Positions 47,144 to 56,796 of a stretch of 64,000 bases of DNA are shown here, one piece after another. Position 1 is the first letter of the stretch; the number at the start of each line of letters is the position of its first letter. Both the position numbers and the translations under genes were made by a program. The stretch comes from Gremmenia infestans. Taxonomy: Eukaryota > Ascomycota > Leotiomycetes > Helotiales > Hamatocanthoscyphaceae. The stretch spans positions 310,001 through 374,000 of the forward strand of contig JAFEVB010000025.1 of the NCBI GenBank assembly GCA_032629725.1. Reading direction: 5' to 3'. The notes beneath the pieces are model-generated. The model saw only the letters and a list, made by a program, of their open reading frames with translations, was not told the DNA's origin and ran no database searches.

Positions 47144-47560
47144 ATGTCTGAAGATCCATCACCCAATGACTGGCCCCTTTCGTCTGAAGAGTCATTAGAG
47201 CTAGAGCGCGAGCTAGATCTGGAAATGTCACGCCCGTCTACACCTCGACCTGGCGTACATGACAACGGAATGGACGAGGACAACAACCCCATCGACTGGG
47301 TGAGATACTTTGGTGCACAGGTCCCAGCGGTAGATTATGATTCACCAGTGGAAGGAACATTTGACTTCTCTGACACTGAAGTATATCCCACTTGGATCGA
47401 GTTGATGGACCAAGCAGAGAGGGGGGTATTCATCCCCATGGTCCAAATGCACGATTCAACCATTCTACCATCGGTTCCCGATCGGGAGCTCCAGCATAAA
47501 CCAAAGATTCCGAGTAGTTTGAGGCAAGAAATCCTTGTTGCAAATGGAGTAGAGGTTTGA
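47144..47560 (+). CDS. small acidic orphan ORF, possibly an exon of the previous gene
   Basis: An ATG-started frame of 138 codons begins six bases after the stop of the preceding gene on the same strand. It is acidic (LELERELDLEM, NGMDEDNNPIDWVRYFG) and has no known domain. Such tight spacing is unusual between separate fungal genes. It may instead be a further exon, with an intron removing the stop at 47135-47137. I could not place a convincing donor/acceptor pair, so both readings stay open. Confidence 0.4.
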   Translation: MSEDPSPNDWPLSSEESLELERELDLEMSRPSTPRPGVHDNGMDEDNNPIDWVRYFGAQVPAVDYDSPVEGTFDFSDTEVYPTWIELMDQAERGVFIPMVQMHDSTILPSVPDRELQHKPKIPSSLRQEILVANGVEV

Positions 47561-48543
47561 GGATTAAGCGATTCTTTGGCGGGTAGGCAGGTAAGTGTGT
47601 TTCTGTTTGTAATAAAAAATGTAATAAGTTATACAGTATGATCTTCAAAATAAATTTGTGTTATTCTCGATGTGAAATTGATTTGATTTAAGCTTTGCAA
47701 GTATTGACTGAATAAATGCTTCTTTAATATAATGTAAAATTTGGGAAGATACTATAGATGATACTATTCAATTAACTCTAGAGATAATGCACTAATGCAC
47801 GAGAACATATTCATACCGAAAAGCCATTGTTTTAAGCCACGGTTCCATTGTGATTGTTCGCGCCCCCTACTATCGTGCTTGCCATCGACTTTCCTTTCTT
47901 CTGAGAGCGCCCTGCCACTCGACAGTCCGCAAGTTACGAAGTCCACGGCTTTCAGACATGGGGGAAACACTATGCTCTTCTTAAAGTACACCAAAGCAAT
48001 CATCAAGCATATACGGCGTCTCCATCCCAGTATTGTATCAGGCGTAGCGAGAAAAGAACCTGGTCAATCCTCAAAGGCTCCTGAAAGCATGGACCAAGAA
48101 ATGGGCTACAATTTCCGGACATCATATGCACTATGAGATTCAACAGGTACAGCACGGCTCTGGTAAGAGAGCCTTGCTAATACTTGTGGCCTACTTTGCA
48201 AAACAGAGCACACGGAGGAGTATTCAAATTCCTCTCTTTGTTTTCTTTCGGTATGACTATTGTCGCTTCATAAAACAACATGCTTCAACAAAGCAAATGG
48301 CAGAACAACAAACCGCCCTTCTCGCCAATTCTTTATATAGTAGCATAACTTCTCTCATAAATATAACAATAAGAAACAACGAGGAGAAATAACAAGTAAC
48401 TTCCAGCAGATATATAGACGTGAATACAATGCCCATTGTCAACTCATTTCCAAACAACTCATATAGATATCAACAAACTTTTGTAAACTCTCAGAATCTT
48501 AGCCTCTTAGACTCTGGCAGGAAAAAAAGAAAGAATCACAAAG
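47561..48543. other. intergenic, AT-rich
   Basis: About 980 bp of AT-rich sequence. Short open frames (47795-48136, 48126-48392) have no motif. It is the likely promoter of the 48.5 kb gene. Confidence 0.5.
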
Positions 48544-49722
48544 ATGTGCCACGAATCCGCCACCATATACTTGCAATGCTTGCACACCGAAAAAGCACTC
48601 ACCCGCTGCCAAAACTCCTCCAAATCATGGGGAACAAAAAATAAGCCCAGCTTCCTCAAAACCTTCTTCTGTGTACCTACCACTGCACGATCACAATCCT
48701 GCCGCCCAAGCAAAGGCCGCTCATCCATCGACGGTCTCTGCACCGCCTGCTCCCAGGCCGCAAGACATCGACGCGGGACAGTGGACAAGATGAAGACAGG
48801 GCGGCCCCGAAATGCGCACTCGCGCACGCACGAGGCCAAGAACCCCACGGAGGAAGAGCGTGGGCGCTCCCACGGCAAAGGAACCTTCCGCTGCTCGAAA
48901 TGCATTGAGGAAGGCCGTCACACGTCGGCTAGAAACCGACAGTCTAACAGTGGACTCTGCTGTGCTAACGGGCTGCTTGATTGGGAGAGTGGGAGAGGCC
49001 AGGCACATCGCAGCATCGCCTCCAAGAGAAAACCCCTTCCAGTCGCACCGGTACGGGAGCACACTCTCAAGAGAACACCGGGTAACCACCACCTCCGGCA
49101 GAGCCAGAGCACACTAGATGCCCGGGCTGCCGCAACGGCAGCTGCGCAGCGGTACAAGTGGACTCGCGACGAGGGATCCAGTGCCCTGGAACCCAATCTC
49201 GTCCGAGAGTACATCACCATGAGTGGGACAGAAAACCCCGAGCTCCCACACCCACGTCGAGTAGAGCCACGTCGAGCAGAGCCACTACGTCGAGCAGAGC
49301 CGGTCTACGAAGAGCCTCAAATCGACTGGGACCGCTGGAACTCCGCACCGCAGACAAGCCACGGCCGCTACCCGCCCGCCGATCCAGCACCAGACAGTCC
49401 GTTACCAGTGCGTCCTCTGCGACCAAACCGTCGCCACCCAAGCCCTCCACGCATCCAGACCCCGAACCCGGATCGGGACTTAGGGAGGAGACTGACGCCA
49501 GCACCCCTACGACTCTCTCGAGAGAGCTCTGAGGTGTCGCCTCTGACCACTCCATTTCGCTCGCAAGGTTGGGGAAGGGGAAGCTCGCAACCCAACTCCC
49601 CAGTCTCCCCGATGACCGTGTCTCCGGAAAGAATGTACATCAAGCGAAACCAGCATGGAGAGCTGAGAGTTGAAACAGTGGACGAACAGCTCGAAAATGC
49701 TATTCGGTACTGGGGGGATTGA
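48544..49722 (+). CDS. orphan protein with N-terminal Cys/His motif
   Basis: A single-exon frame of 392 aa. It starts MCHESATIYLQCLHTEK, and further cysteine pairs follow: C-x-x-C in GLCTACSQ at about residue 69 and FRCSKCIEEG at about 117. The rest is Arg/Ser/Pro-rich and disordered. Residues about 235-255 carry a short repeat, RRVEPRRAEPLRRAEP, encoded by near-identical 15-18 bp units at 49255-49306. The end is more ordered (YIKRNQHGELRVETVDEQLENAIRYW). The pattern Y-x(3-4)-C-x-H near the N-terminus followed by a C-x-x-C about 50 residues on also occurs in the gene at 45.9 kb. No known family is recognised, and nuclear or nucleic-acid roles would be a guess. Confidence 0.6.
   Translation: MCHESATIYLQCLHTEKALTRCQNSSKSWGTKNKPSFLKTFFCVPTTARSQSCRPSKGRSSIDGLCTACSQAARHRRGTVDKMKTGRPRNAHSRTHEAKNPTEEERGRSHGKGTFRCSKCIEEGRHTSARNRQSNSGLCCANGLLDWESGRGQAHRSIASKRKPLPVAPVREHTLKRTPGNHHLRQSQSTLDARAAATAAAQRYKWTRDEGSSALEPNLVREYITMSGTENPELPHPRRVEPRRAEPLRRAEPVYEEPQIDWDRWNSAPQTSHGRYPPADPAPDSPLPVRPLRPNRRHPSPPRIQTPNPDRDLGRRLTPAPLRLSRESSEVSPLTTPFRSQGWGRGSSQPNSPVSPMTVSPERMYIKRNQHGELRVETVDEQLENAIRYWGD
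49255..49306 (+). repeat. in-frame 15-18 bp repeat in orphan gene
   Basis: Three near-identical units built on CGTCGAGCAGAGCCAC encode the R-R-x-E-P repeat of the orphan protein. Confidence 0.7.
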
Positions 49723-50284
49723 GAATCTGAGGGTGGAAAATAGGGCAGGGCCCAAGAGAAAGGTAGGTGTTCGCAAGAACAAAAGAATTTCATAACAGCG
49801 GTATTTTGAGCATTTCCTTGAGCGTTGCATTCGAAGATACAAGCTACTGGCGAATCGGAAGTGCTCCACCTTGCCAGTAGCACTGTGAGAAGTTATTTTA
49901 CAATAAAAAGAACAATTTTGTACAAATTCAAAACCTGAATGAAGAGCTCGTGTCTGTAAATTCATTGATATCTTGCAACAGCTAACTTGTGTAACGCCGA
50001 AGCCCTTGAGAATGTGAAAACGAAATCAATATTGGCATTCGTAACGCTCATATGGACAATTTTCTACAGGTGGAATGAAAAGGAGCTTGTAACACCTCGC
50101 ACCTTTCCCCGACTCCTCTGATGGGCTGATGGGAAACTCTGCTCGTATCTAGCCCTGCCAATGCCTCTGCCCTCTAGGACTCCTTGATCCAAAATTTGGT
50201 CCGTCCCCCCAGCCCGTCAATCTATTGTATTTCCCTGCTGTGTGGTGTCTTGCGGTTTGTCCCTCTCTCCATATTCTTGGTTCC
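49723..50284. other. intergenic between convergent genes
   Basis: 3' space of the orphan gene and of MPO1. Nothing is recognised. Confidence 0.5.
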
Positions 50285-50997
50285 TCAATTCGCCTTTCCA
50301 TTCTTCGCAGCAGCCCCATTTGGCTTTCCTGCTTCAAACTTCTTGATCTCTTTTTCCACTGCCTCGTTCACTCTCTTCTGCAACTCAGGTCTGTACCCAA
50401 ACTTGAACAAGCCCTCCATGAAGACGAAAAAAGGAGCCAGGACAAGTGCTTGCACCAAGTTGTCTAACAGCGCCGGGGCACGGTGCTCGTAAACCCCGTG
50501 TCCAATGAATTGGGCGACCCAGGCACAAATCTCGACGGAAATACCGACCGTATTCGCGCTCACCGTATAGGTACTCGTAAGGTGGTTTGCAAACGCTGTC
50601 CAGCCGATAATTATTGGTAGAAGGATAGTTCCAGCGACTGGTTCGAGTAGGATGTAGAAGGCGCTGTAGCCTATTGCAGCGAGTGTGCCCGCGTTGAGAG
50701 GAAGGTTCGGGACGCTTAACCAAGATGGGAGGGGGACTAGGATGGGGCTATTTGTTGCCTGGAACGAGCTGTCAGCGCTTTATCTCTGGCATTGGGTCGG
50801 GCAGGAGACTCGGGAGGGAGGGATATACAAGTAGTAAGCTGGCAGCAAGAATCATGGGTACGAAGGTCATATGTATGCCGATGTTGACGGCATTGTGGTG
50901 GTAGGCGCCATACTTGGACAGGTTCAGCTTGAAAGAGCAATCTCGGGGGATTGGGATGACCTACGAAGCATAGTTGTTTTTCTAGATTCAGAGACAT
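50285..50997 (-). CDS. mpo1: MPO1-like 2-hydroxy fatty acid dioxygenase (DUF962)
   Basis: Three exons: 50997-50965 (MSLNLEKQLCF), 50912-50829 and 50758-50285, with introns of 52 and 70 bp, give 196 aa, close to yeast Mpo1/YGL010w. Mpo1 is an iron-dependent ER dioxygenase that shortens 2-hydroxy fatty acids by one carbon in phytosphingosine breakdown. The family's histidine motif is intact: YGAYHHNAVNIGIHMTFVP, with conserved HHN and a later H. Several membrane segments follow (ILAASLLL, AGTLAAIGYSAFYILLEP, TILLPIIIGWTAFANHL). The second conserved block is AWVAQFIGHGVYEHRAPALLDN, with metal-ligand histidines in FIGHGVYEHR. The C-terminus is Lys/Ala-rich. The first exon is short but gives the family N-terminus. 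Confidence 0.9.
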
Positions 50998-51968
50998 TTC
51001 GAGGAGGTTGATTGAGAGTTGATTGGGTTTTATAGAGGATATTGCAGATAGCTGAGGGAGGCAGTAAGTAAATCGATCAGCGTTTTCGTACTTGCCGCAG
51101 GACCATCACTGACGGTGAGCAGAGAGGAGAGGAGAGGGAAGGTTCAATGTTGAAGTTGAAATTGAGGTTTGAGGTTGCCAGTGAAATAAAATCAGTGAAG
51201 TGAAGTGAGATGGGGTGATGGTATCGTGTTTTCTAATCAAATGATAGAGTGACGCAGACGTAGACGTAGTATTCGCATTTCCATCATATGATACAAGTAT
51301 GCCTGTCTGTTCTGCGGTCGTTGGCCATGGCGTCGGCATTCCTCCGCTGTCTCCCTCCGTGTCCGTGGTGGTGGGTGGGGTAAATGCCATTGTTAGTGAC
51401 ACAACTTACACTTAGTCTGCGTTGGTTCCATCACCAATATTCAAAAACATCTTGAATTCTTGCTGCGCGCCTTCAACCTCTCTCCCTCCTCAGTCCTCGC
51501 CCTAGACTCGACTCAACACCAGCATCGACTTCCTCCGCGCGCACTCTGTGACGGTACTTATCTCCAGAGTAGTTGCCAGAGTGTTCGGTCTTTGCGCTGT
51601 CATTCATTTGAGCCAGAAGCCGCTGCACTGTATGTTCAACTTTTGCTAAACTCGGCGCGTTGCTACATTTGGGACTGATGACTGCAGAATCCCTCGGGCA
51701 TCAGGCGCATCATATCTACGAACCTAAGGGGGTCTGCGCCGTTTAAGGGAACACATCGACGGGTGTCGAAGGGCGTGTTGGGGTAGAAAAGCAACGCCCG
51801 AATACCTTCCTATCTATAGCAATTCACTCGCGACTAAACACGAACTCCCCCTTGATTGCCTCAAGCTCACCGCAAAGGGCAAGTCCTGGCTTTCGAGTCG
51901 CATAGCAAATATAATCCCAAATCAAAGCTCATCACACCCGTACAACCTCTCGCTCGCCACCGCCCACC
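50998..51968. other. divergent intergenic region, MPO1 / RPB7
   Basis: No gene is seen. Open frames at 51106-51402 and 51460-51678 lack motifs. A GTAGACGTAGACG-like short repeat is at 51255-51270. Confidence 0.5.
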
Positions 51969-52677
51969 ATGTTCTTCGTCCTCAGCTTGACCCACCAGGT
52001 CACATTGCACCCCTCATACTTTGGCCGGAATATGCACGAGTTGGTTACAGGGAAGCTCTTGAAGGATGTGGAAGGAACATGCACAGGTCGCTACTTCATA
52101 ATCACTATAATGGACACGGTCGATATTTCGGAAGGGCGTATACTGCCGGGGAGCGGTTTGGCTGAGTTCACAGTGCACTACCGTGCTGTAGTTTGGAGAC
52201 CTTTCAAGGGCGAGACCGTGAGACTGCTGAGGAATCCTTGCTTTGCTAGTTGGCTCATTTCGCGCAGGTCGATGCTATCGTGACGTCTGTCAACGCCGTT
52301 GGCTTCTTCGCAGATGCTGGTCCCCTGCCTCTCTTCGTCTCTTCTCACGTGAGTATATGCGACTTGGGTGTAGAGCCAACCCACGCTGATACTTGAGCTA
52401 GTTGATACCTACCGACATCAAGTTTGATCCCAATGCTACTCCTCCCCAGTTCACCAATAACGAAGACTCGGTTATTGAGGTTGGGACGCACGTGCGAGTA
52501 AAATTGATTGGTACAAGAGCTGAAGTCGGAGGCATGTATGCCATCGCCAGTATCAGGGAGGACTATCTTGGGTGAGCTACTCGACCGGTCTCATCGCGGA
52601 CTGGCGCGGACAAACTATTTGATCCAACATAGATCACCTGCTGACGAACTACCAGATGTCTACAAGGCGGGTCATGA
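51969..52677 (+). CDS. rpb7: RNA polymerase II subunit RPB7
   Basis: Four exons (51969-52217, 52268-52348, 52402-52571, 52656-52677) give 173 aa, the usual RPB7 size. RPB7 pairs with RPB4 to form the stalk of RNA polymerase II. The N-terminal tip domain reads MFFVLSLTHQVTLHPSYFGRNM, GKLLKDVEGTCTGRYFIITI and GLAEFTVHYRAVVWRPFKGE. The C-terminal OB domain follows, with DAIVTSVNAVGFFADAGPLPLFVSSHLIP, GTHVRVKLIGTRAEVGGMYAIASI and REDYLG near the end. The ATG has a good context (CCACCATG). The last exon is a 22-nt micro-exon giving GCLQGGS. An alternative acceptor at about 52632 would give a longer tail ending at 52690. The short tail matches the family better. Confidence 0.93.
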
Positions 52678-53237
52678 ACAGCTTGACTAGAGCACCAGCA
52701 CTGAGTCATAACCAGGGGAAAGTGTAGTGGGAGAGATTGGGCGAGAGAAAGAACGCCAACTAAATTGAGCATCGTCGACGTTAGTTATGAGATCACGCTA
52801 CTGGATCTGGATAAACCCCAACATTTCTGTCATATGAGCTGCTACCTGGGTAGACTCCGCCGCTAAACACTAAGCGCGTGCATCACCACATGCTCAAGCA
52901 CTGCACTTCACGTCGGAAAGCTTGAGATCGAAGAGATAAAATCGAAGATTAGAAGAATCCCAAAATTAAGTCAATTACCTGGAATACGCTGGTTGCATGT
53001 GCGGATTTTGATTTTGATTCTGTCCATTTTTCTACCCTGTTCTGTCATTGTCAAACTGCTTGGACGGTGTGGTGTGGAAAATACACCCACCAGGCTAAAG
53101 TTAGCTTGCTGAGAAAACTAAAGGGCAGGAACCCTCACACAGATTTCAAAACACTCAAGCTACATTTTTGCTAGTTAGCATAGTCTAATAAGAACTGAGG
53201 AAAAGTCTCTGCTATTCCTATGCCTATCTATTTTCAA

Positions 53238-53521
53238 GGAACTAAGCTGTCAAAGCTTAGCGCCAGCTCAATCTTCTTAACCTGAATGGAGAAGTTAACT
53301 TTACTATAGTTCCATTTTGCCTGGTAGGGCTGTTATTACATTAGGCCATTTCGTCATAAAGCTGCAAGTGCCATATGTTTCAGGAACCAAGCTGTCAAGG
53401 AAATTAGGAAAGCGCAAGCTCGGTTTTTTGAGCTTGAATACCTTTAGTTCCGTTTCGCCTGGTAGGGCTGGTCTTGTAGTCAGGCCATCCTATTATGAAA
53501 ATGCACTTACCATATGTTTTA
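53238..53521. repeat. diverged direct repeat, about 145 bp unit
   Basis: Two adjacent units start GGAAC(T/C)AAGCTGTCAA at 53238 and 53383. Both contain TAGTTCC(A/G)TTT(T/C)GCCTGGTAGGGCTG and end at CATATGTTT(C/T)A. Central parts have diverged strongly, so this is an old tandem duplication. Confidence 0.75.
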
Positions 53522-53621
53522 GTGACTTTATCTGAGCTGCGATTCTAATTAATGAGTTTAGGTCCCAGTTGTAATATGCTCATTTTCTACTTATCGTTCG
53601 TTGCAGCTATGGATTTAGCCA

Positions 53622-53745
53622 GATTGGGGAAAGGCAGGACCCAAGTGTACAGTTCTTCTCGTTTGGAGTTCCTGGGAGTGATGCCGGGTTGGGAAAGGGC
53701 TGACCCGAATATACAAGTTCCCCTGGTTTGGAGCACCTAGTTTAT
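53622..53745. repeat. diverged direct repeat, about 65 bp unit
   Basis: Two adjacent copies share TTGGGGAAAGGCAGGACCC / TTGGGAAAGGGCTGACCC, then a (G/A)TTC...C(T/G)(C/G)GTTTGGAG core. They begin near 53622 and 53687. Confidence 0.65.
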
Positions 53746-54141
53746 GACACTGATCAGGGCATGAAAAGGAAGTCTTTCTCCCGGTTTTTAAAAATATTTT
53801 TTCATTCTTTAACATCGCACACACAATTTATCTTCAATCAGTTCACTTTCTTCTTGACAATCGTTAATTATATTGGACTTTCAAGACACCACAAGATCTG
53901 AAGATACTCACTCACTTCCGCTACGACCACGCAAGTCGGGCTTTCAAGCTTGGCATTGTCGTTCTCTTCGCTCTGAAATCACAGATTAGAGACAATTTAC
54001 CAAGAGAGACGCAACATTATCGACACAAAATTCATACTCCTCGCTTTAGCCTAGTACACCAACCATCCCAACTCAACACAATTCATACCGGTGTCACCAG
54101 AAAGTCATCCACAGCAAACTTCATCGACTAAGGCCGTCACC

Positions 54142-56796
54142 ATGACTTCATCCATCATCATCAAGCAGGACGAGGCAACGCCTGTCGTCAAGCCATCACC
54201 ATTACAACCAAACTTACCATCGCCAAGAGGACCACCCACCCTGAAGAAATTTGATTTCCCTGCCTGGAAGAATGTTTCATCACCCACGGCTCATCTGAAA
54301 GTTCTTAGGAACCCAATCCACAAGGAGCGCTTGACAGACGCCTATCTCTGTCCCAGCATGAACATCTCGGATACCTATGTCCGTCACTTGAAAAAGACGG
54401 CCCCAACTCAGACAGGATTTTCCACGATTTCCTCGGCTGAAGCATGCCGCGAATTCGAAGAGCAAGCTCTATCAAACAACCACGATGGATGCTTTACCAC
54501 CTTGAACCGATGGTACGATGAGCTTCTGGCAATGAAAAGTCAGAAATATAGTGATGGGATGGATAGGCTCAGCAGAAGAGCTGATGAGCTGCTTGCGGAC
54601 GAATTGAAGTTCCGTGGTTTGGGCCTGGAGAAGTGGAAGCTCATCACCGAACAAATGGAGCTTGCCGCGAGGGGATTTAAAAAGACCGGCACTGAGCTTA
54701 AAGCTGCCACTGAATGCAAAAAGCAGGCTGGAAATGAAAAGGTTAGCTTGAAAGCCAAAGGATGCCATTCACGTGTTGAAACCACTGGAGGCAACAACAA
54801 AGAGAAAGTCCAGCATGTCTGTGGCAGCGTCGAATGCTATACGATAAGTGCTGACGGGGACTCATCCGACGAGGATTCTGATTCCGACGAAGATTCGGAT
54901 CCCGATGAATTCAGCAACCGGCAAATTCGTAGAAATGTCAAATACTACACGGCGCAGAATGTCGATGACTCTTCCGACGAAGATTTCGACGAAGATTCCG
55001 ATGAAGATTCAGACGAAGATGATTTCAACAACTTCTACAACTACGGCGGCGTTCTAACACCACCACCATCAGATGGTAGACTATCGCCAGACTGTGAGCA
55101 CTCGGACAGCAATTCAGAGCGACCAGTGACACCACCCTCTGTTGAGCGTGCAGTTGCAATTCCCTGGACATTACCGGAATTCGGAAAATACCTCAACGGC
55201 GTCGTGGAGAAGAAGGCCAAAATGGGAAAGGGACAGGAGAGAGACGGGCTCAAGACAGCTCGTTATATCTTCTTGAATACAGTTGCTCGCAGACCACCAG
55301 GCCAACTTCCGCAGTACCCTTGCAGACTCATAGTCTGCGCCTTCAACCATGAAAGCGCTACATCCAAAGAAAAAGCCGCCGCAATCGAGTCTCCCATCCC
55401 GTTGATCCGGGTCACCACACCCAACGGAGTAGTCTGCGAGGCGGACTTCCTACCGAATACGCTGGCTCGGGACTTCGAAGAGGAGAGGCAAGAGCGAGAA
55501 GATGCTCAGGAAGATATGCAGTATAGGCGGGAAAGGTACTTCAGCCGCAAAGAGAAAACTTCTGCTCCTTGGGAAAAGAGGATCGAAAAGGAGAATATCT
55601 TGAAATGCAATCAGCGGTTCGACGAGTTCATGCAAGAACACAAGCTCCCGTATCCCCTCCGTACTAGGCACACGTATCAACGCCCGTTCTATCTTAAATC
55701 TAGCTGTGGCGTGATGGACACCATTGCGGAAGAAGAAGAAGAAGAAGAAGAAGACACCATTGTGTACGGACCAACGGCTGTTGATTTTGCGAACCAGAGA
55801 TTCCTTAATGCGTTACAAAACCACCAGATTGCCCAAGAAAGACTCGCTTCGGCCCGTGAAGCCGAGCAGGAATTCAGAGACGTCTTAATGCCAGCGGTGA
55901 AGAAAGTACGCGGCCTCATCAACAAGCAATATGAGCTGTATATGAAGAACCTCATAGAGGATAGCAGATGGAGTTACAACCTCGGACCCCCCAAGAAGAT
56001 CGATCCCGCAACAACAGCCGCATATCTTCGACTCGCCCTGGCGCAAGGAATCCAAGCGGACCAGCTACACCAAAGCCGGAATGATTCATCGAAGTTCGTC
56101 TCTGTCAAATACAGGTATGAGGTCCATTTCGTCGGCCACTTCATGCAGAATGACATGTTCAAGAATCTCATCACAAGATTCTCCAGGGTTTTTCGTTTGG
56201 CGCTTGGAAGCGGCAGGATCACGCCCAAGATGCTGAAAGGGTATGATGCGTGGGATGATATCAGAGAGGATCCACTCCCAGGTGGTATCGCGAGGATGAA
56301 AAGGAACATGATAGGCAACAGAACATACGCGCAGCTGAGGAACGTCTCGGACTTCTGTGAAAGAGAGCAGAAGTTGTACGTCGACGAATTGAGGGAAAAA
56401 GTGTCAGCAATTCTCGAAAATGTGGATGCCATGTCCAAAGACCATCGCCTCTTCAAAGTCAAGACCGAGATTTCTTTGCGGCTTTTGGATCTCTACAAGC
56501 CTAGTTTCCGGAAGCCAAAGGAGGACACATCAGAGCTAGAGAACAAGCCTATGCGGTCCTCTATATCTGAGGGTGGCACGCGAGAAAGCTCAGGGCGTAC
56601 GGAGAATTGGTGGGCAAAGAACGGACGCAACTTTCTGGAGGCAGCTAACAGGACGTCTTTTCGCTCGCCGCGACCTACCGAGACGTTGCAACTGTCTAGA
56701 AAGTCACCGAATGATACAAAAGCCAGAAATAAGAGAGAGGCAGAGGACATGGCTAAATGGATTGCGCCCCTTTGCAAGAAAGGCGGTCCGTCTTAA
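54142..56796 (+). CDS. large orphan protein with acidic repeats
   Basis: A single-exon gene of 884 aa from the ATG at 54142 (context GTCACCATGAC). The frame extends further upstream only by way of a GTG. Residues 30-100 hold an ordered block (LKKFDFPAWKNV, LTDAYLCPSMNISDTYVRHL), followed by a helical region (MDRLSRRADELLADELKFRG). Residues about 235-300 are Asp/Ser/Glu repeats (SSDEDSDSDEDSDPDE, EDFDEDSDEDSDEDDF). Near 530 is a run of eight glutamates encoded by a GAA microsatellite (55729-55755). Long charged helices follow (HQIAQERLASAREAEQEFRDVLMPAVKKVRGLI). The C-terminus has WWAKNGRNFLEAANRTSF and a basic tail. I recognise no family. The acidic blocks and coiled-coil-like helices could suit a chaperone-like or nuclear role, but that is only a guess. 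Confidence 0.7.
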   Translation: MTSSIIIKQDEATPVVKPSPLQPNLPSPRGPPTLKKFDFPAWKNVSSPTAHLKVLRNPIHKERLTDAYLCPSMNISDTYVRHLKKTAPTQTGFSTISSAEACREFEEQALSNNHDGCFTTLNRWYDELLAMKSQKYSDGMDRLSRRADELLADELKFRGLGLEKWKLITEQMELAARGFKKTGTELKAATECKKQAGNEKVSLKAKGCHSRVETTGGNNKEKVQHVCGSVECYTISADGDSSDEDSDSDEDSDPDEFSNRQIRRNVKYYTAQNVDDSSDEDFDEDSDEDSDEDDFNNFYNYGGVLTPPPSDGRLSPDCEHSDSNSERPVTPPSVERAVAIPWTLPEFGKYLNGVVEKKAKMGKGQERDGLKTARYIFLNTVARRPPGQLPQYPCRLIVCAFNHESATSKEKAAAIESPIPLIRVTTPNGVVCEADFLPNTLARDFEEERQEREDAQEDMQYRRERYFSRKEKTSAPWEKRIEKENILKCNQRFDEFMQEHKLPYPLRTRHTYQRPFYLKSSCGVMDTIAEEEEEEEEDTIVYGPTAVDFANQRFLNALQNHQIAQERLASAREAEQEFRDVLMPAVKKVRGLINKQYELYMKNLIEDSRWSYNLGPPKKIDPATTAAYLRLALAQGIQADQLHQSRNDSSKFVSVKYRYEVHFVGHFMQNDMFKNLITRFSRVFRLALGSGRITPKMLKGYDAWDDIREDPLPGGIARMKRNMIGNRTYAQLRNVSDFCEREQKLYVDELREKVSAILENVDAMSKDHRLFKVKTEISLRLLDLYKPSFRKPKEDTSELENKPMRSSISEGGTRESSGRTENWWAKNGRNFLEAANRTSFRSPRPTETLQLSRKSPNDTKARNKREAEDMAKWIAPLCKKGGPS
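55729..55755 (+). repeat. GAA trinucleotide run in coding sequence
   Basis: An uninterrupted GAA run encodes a polyglutamate stretch inside the acidic orphan protein and keeps the frame. Confidence 0.85.

Larger units (their letters stand above)
52678..54141. other. intergenic with two degenerate tandem duplications
   Basis: No gene is supported. The region contains two sets of diverged direct repeats, listed separately (53238-53521 and 53622-53745). The right end is the promoter and 5' leader of the acidic orphan gene. Confidence 0.6.

Noticed and set aside
54091..54141. Upstream extension of the acidic orphan gene
   Set aside because: It would need a GTG start. The ATG at 54142 has a better context.
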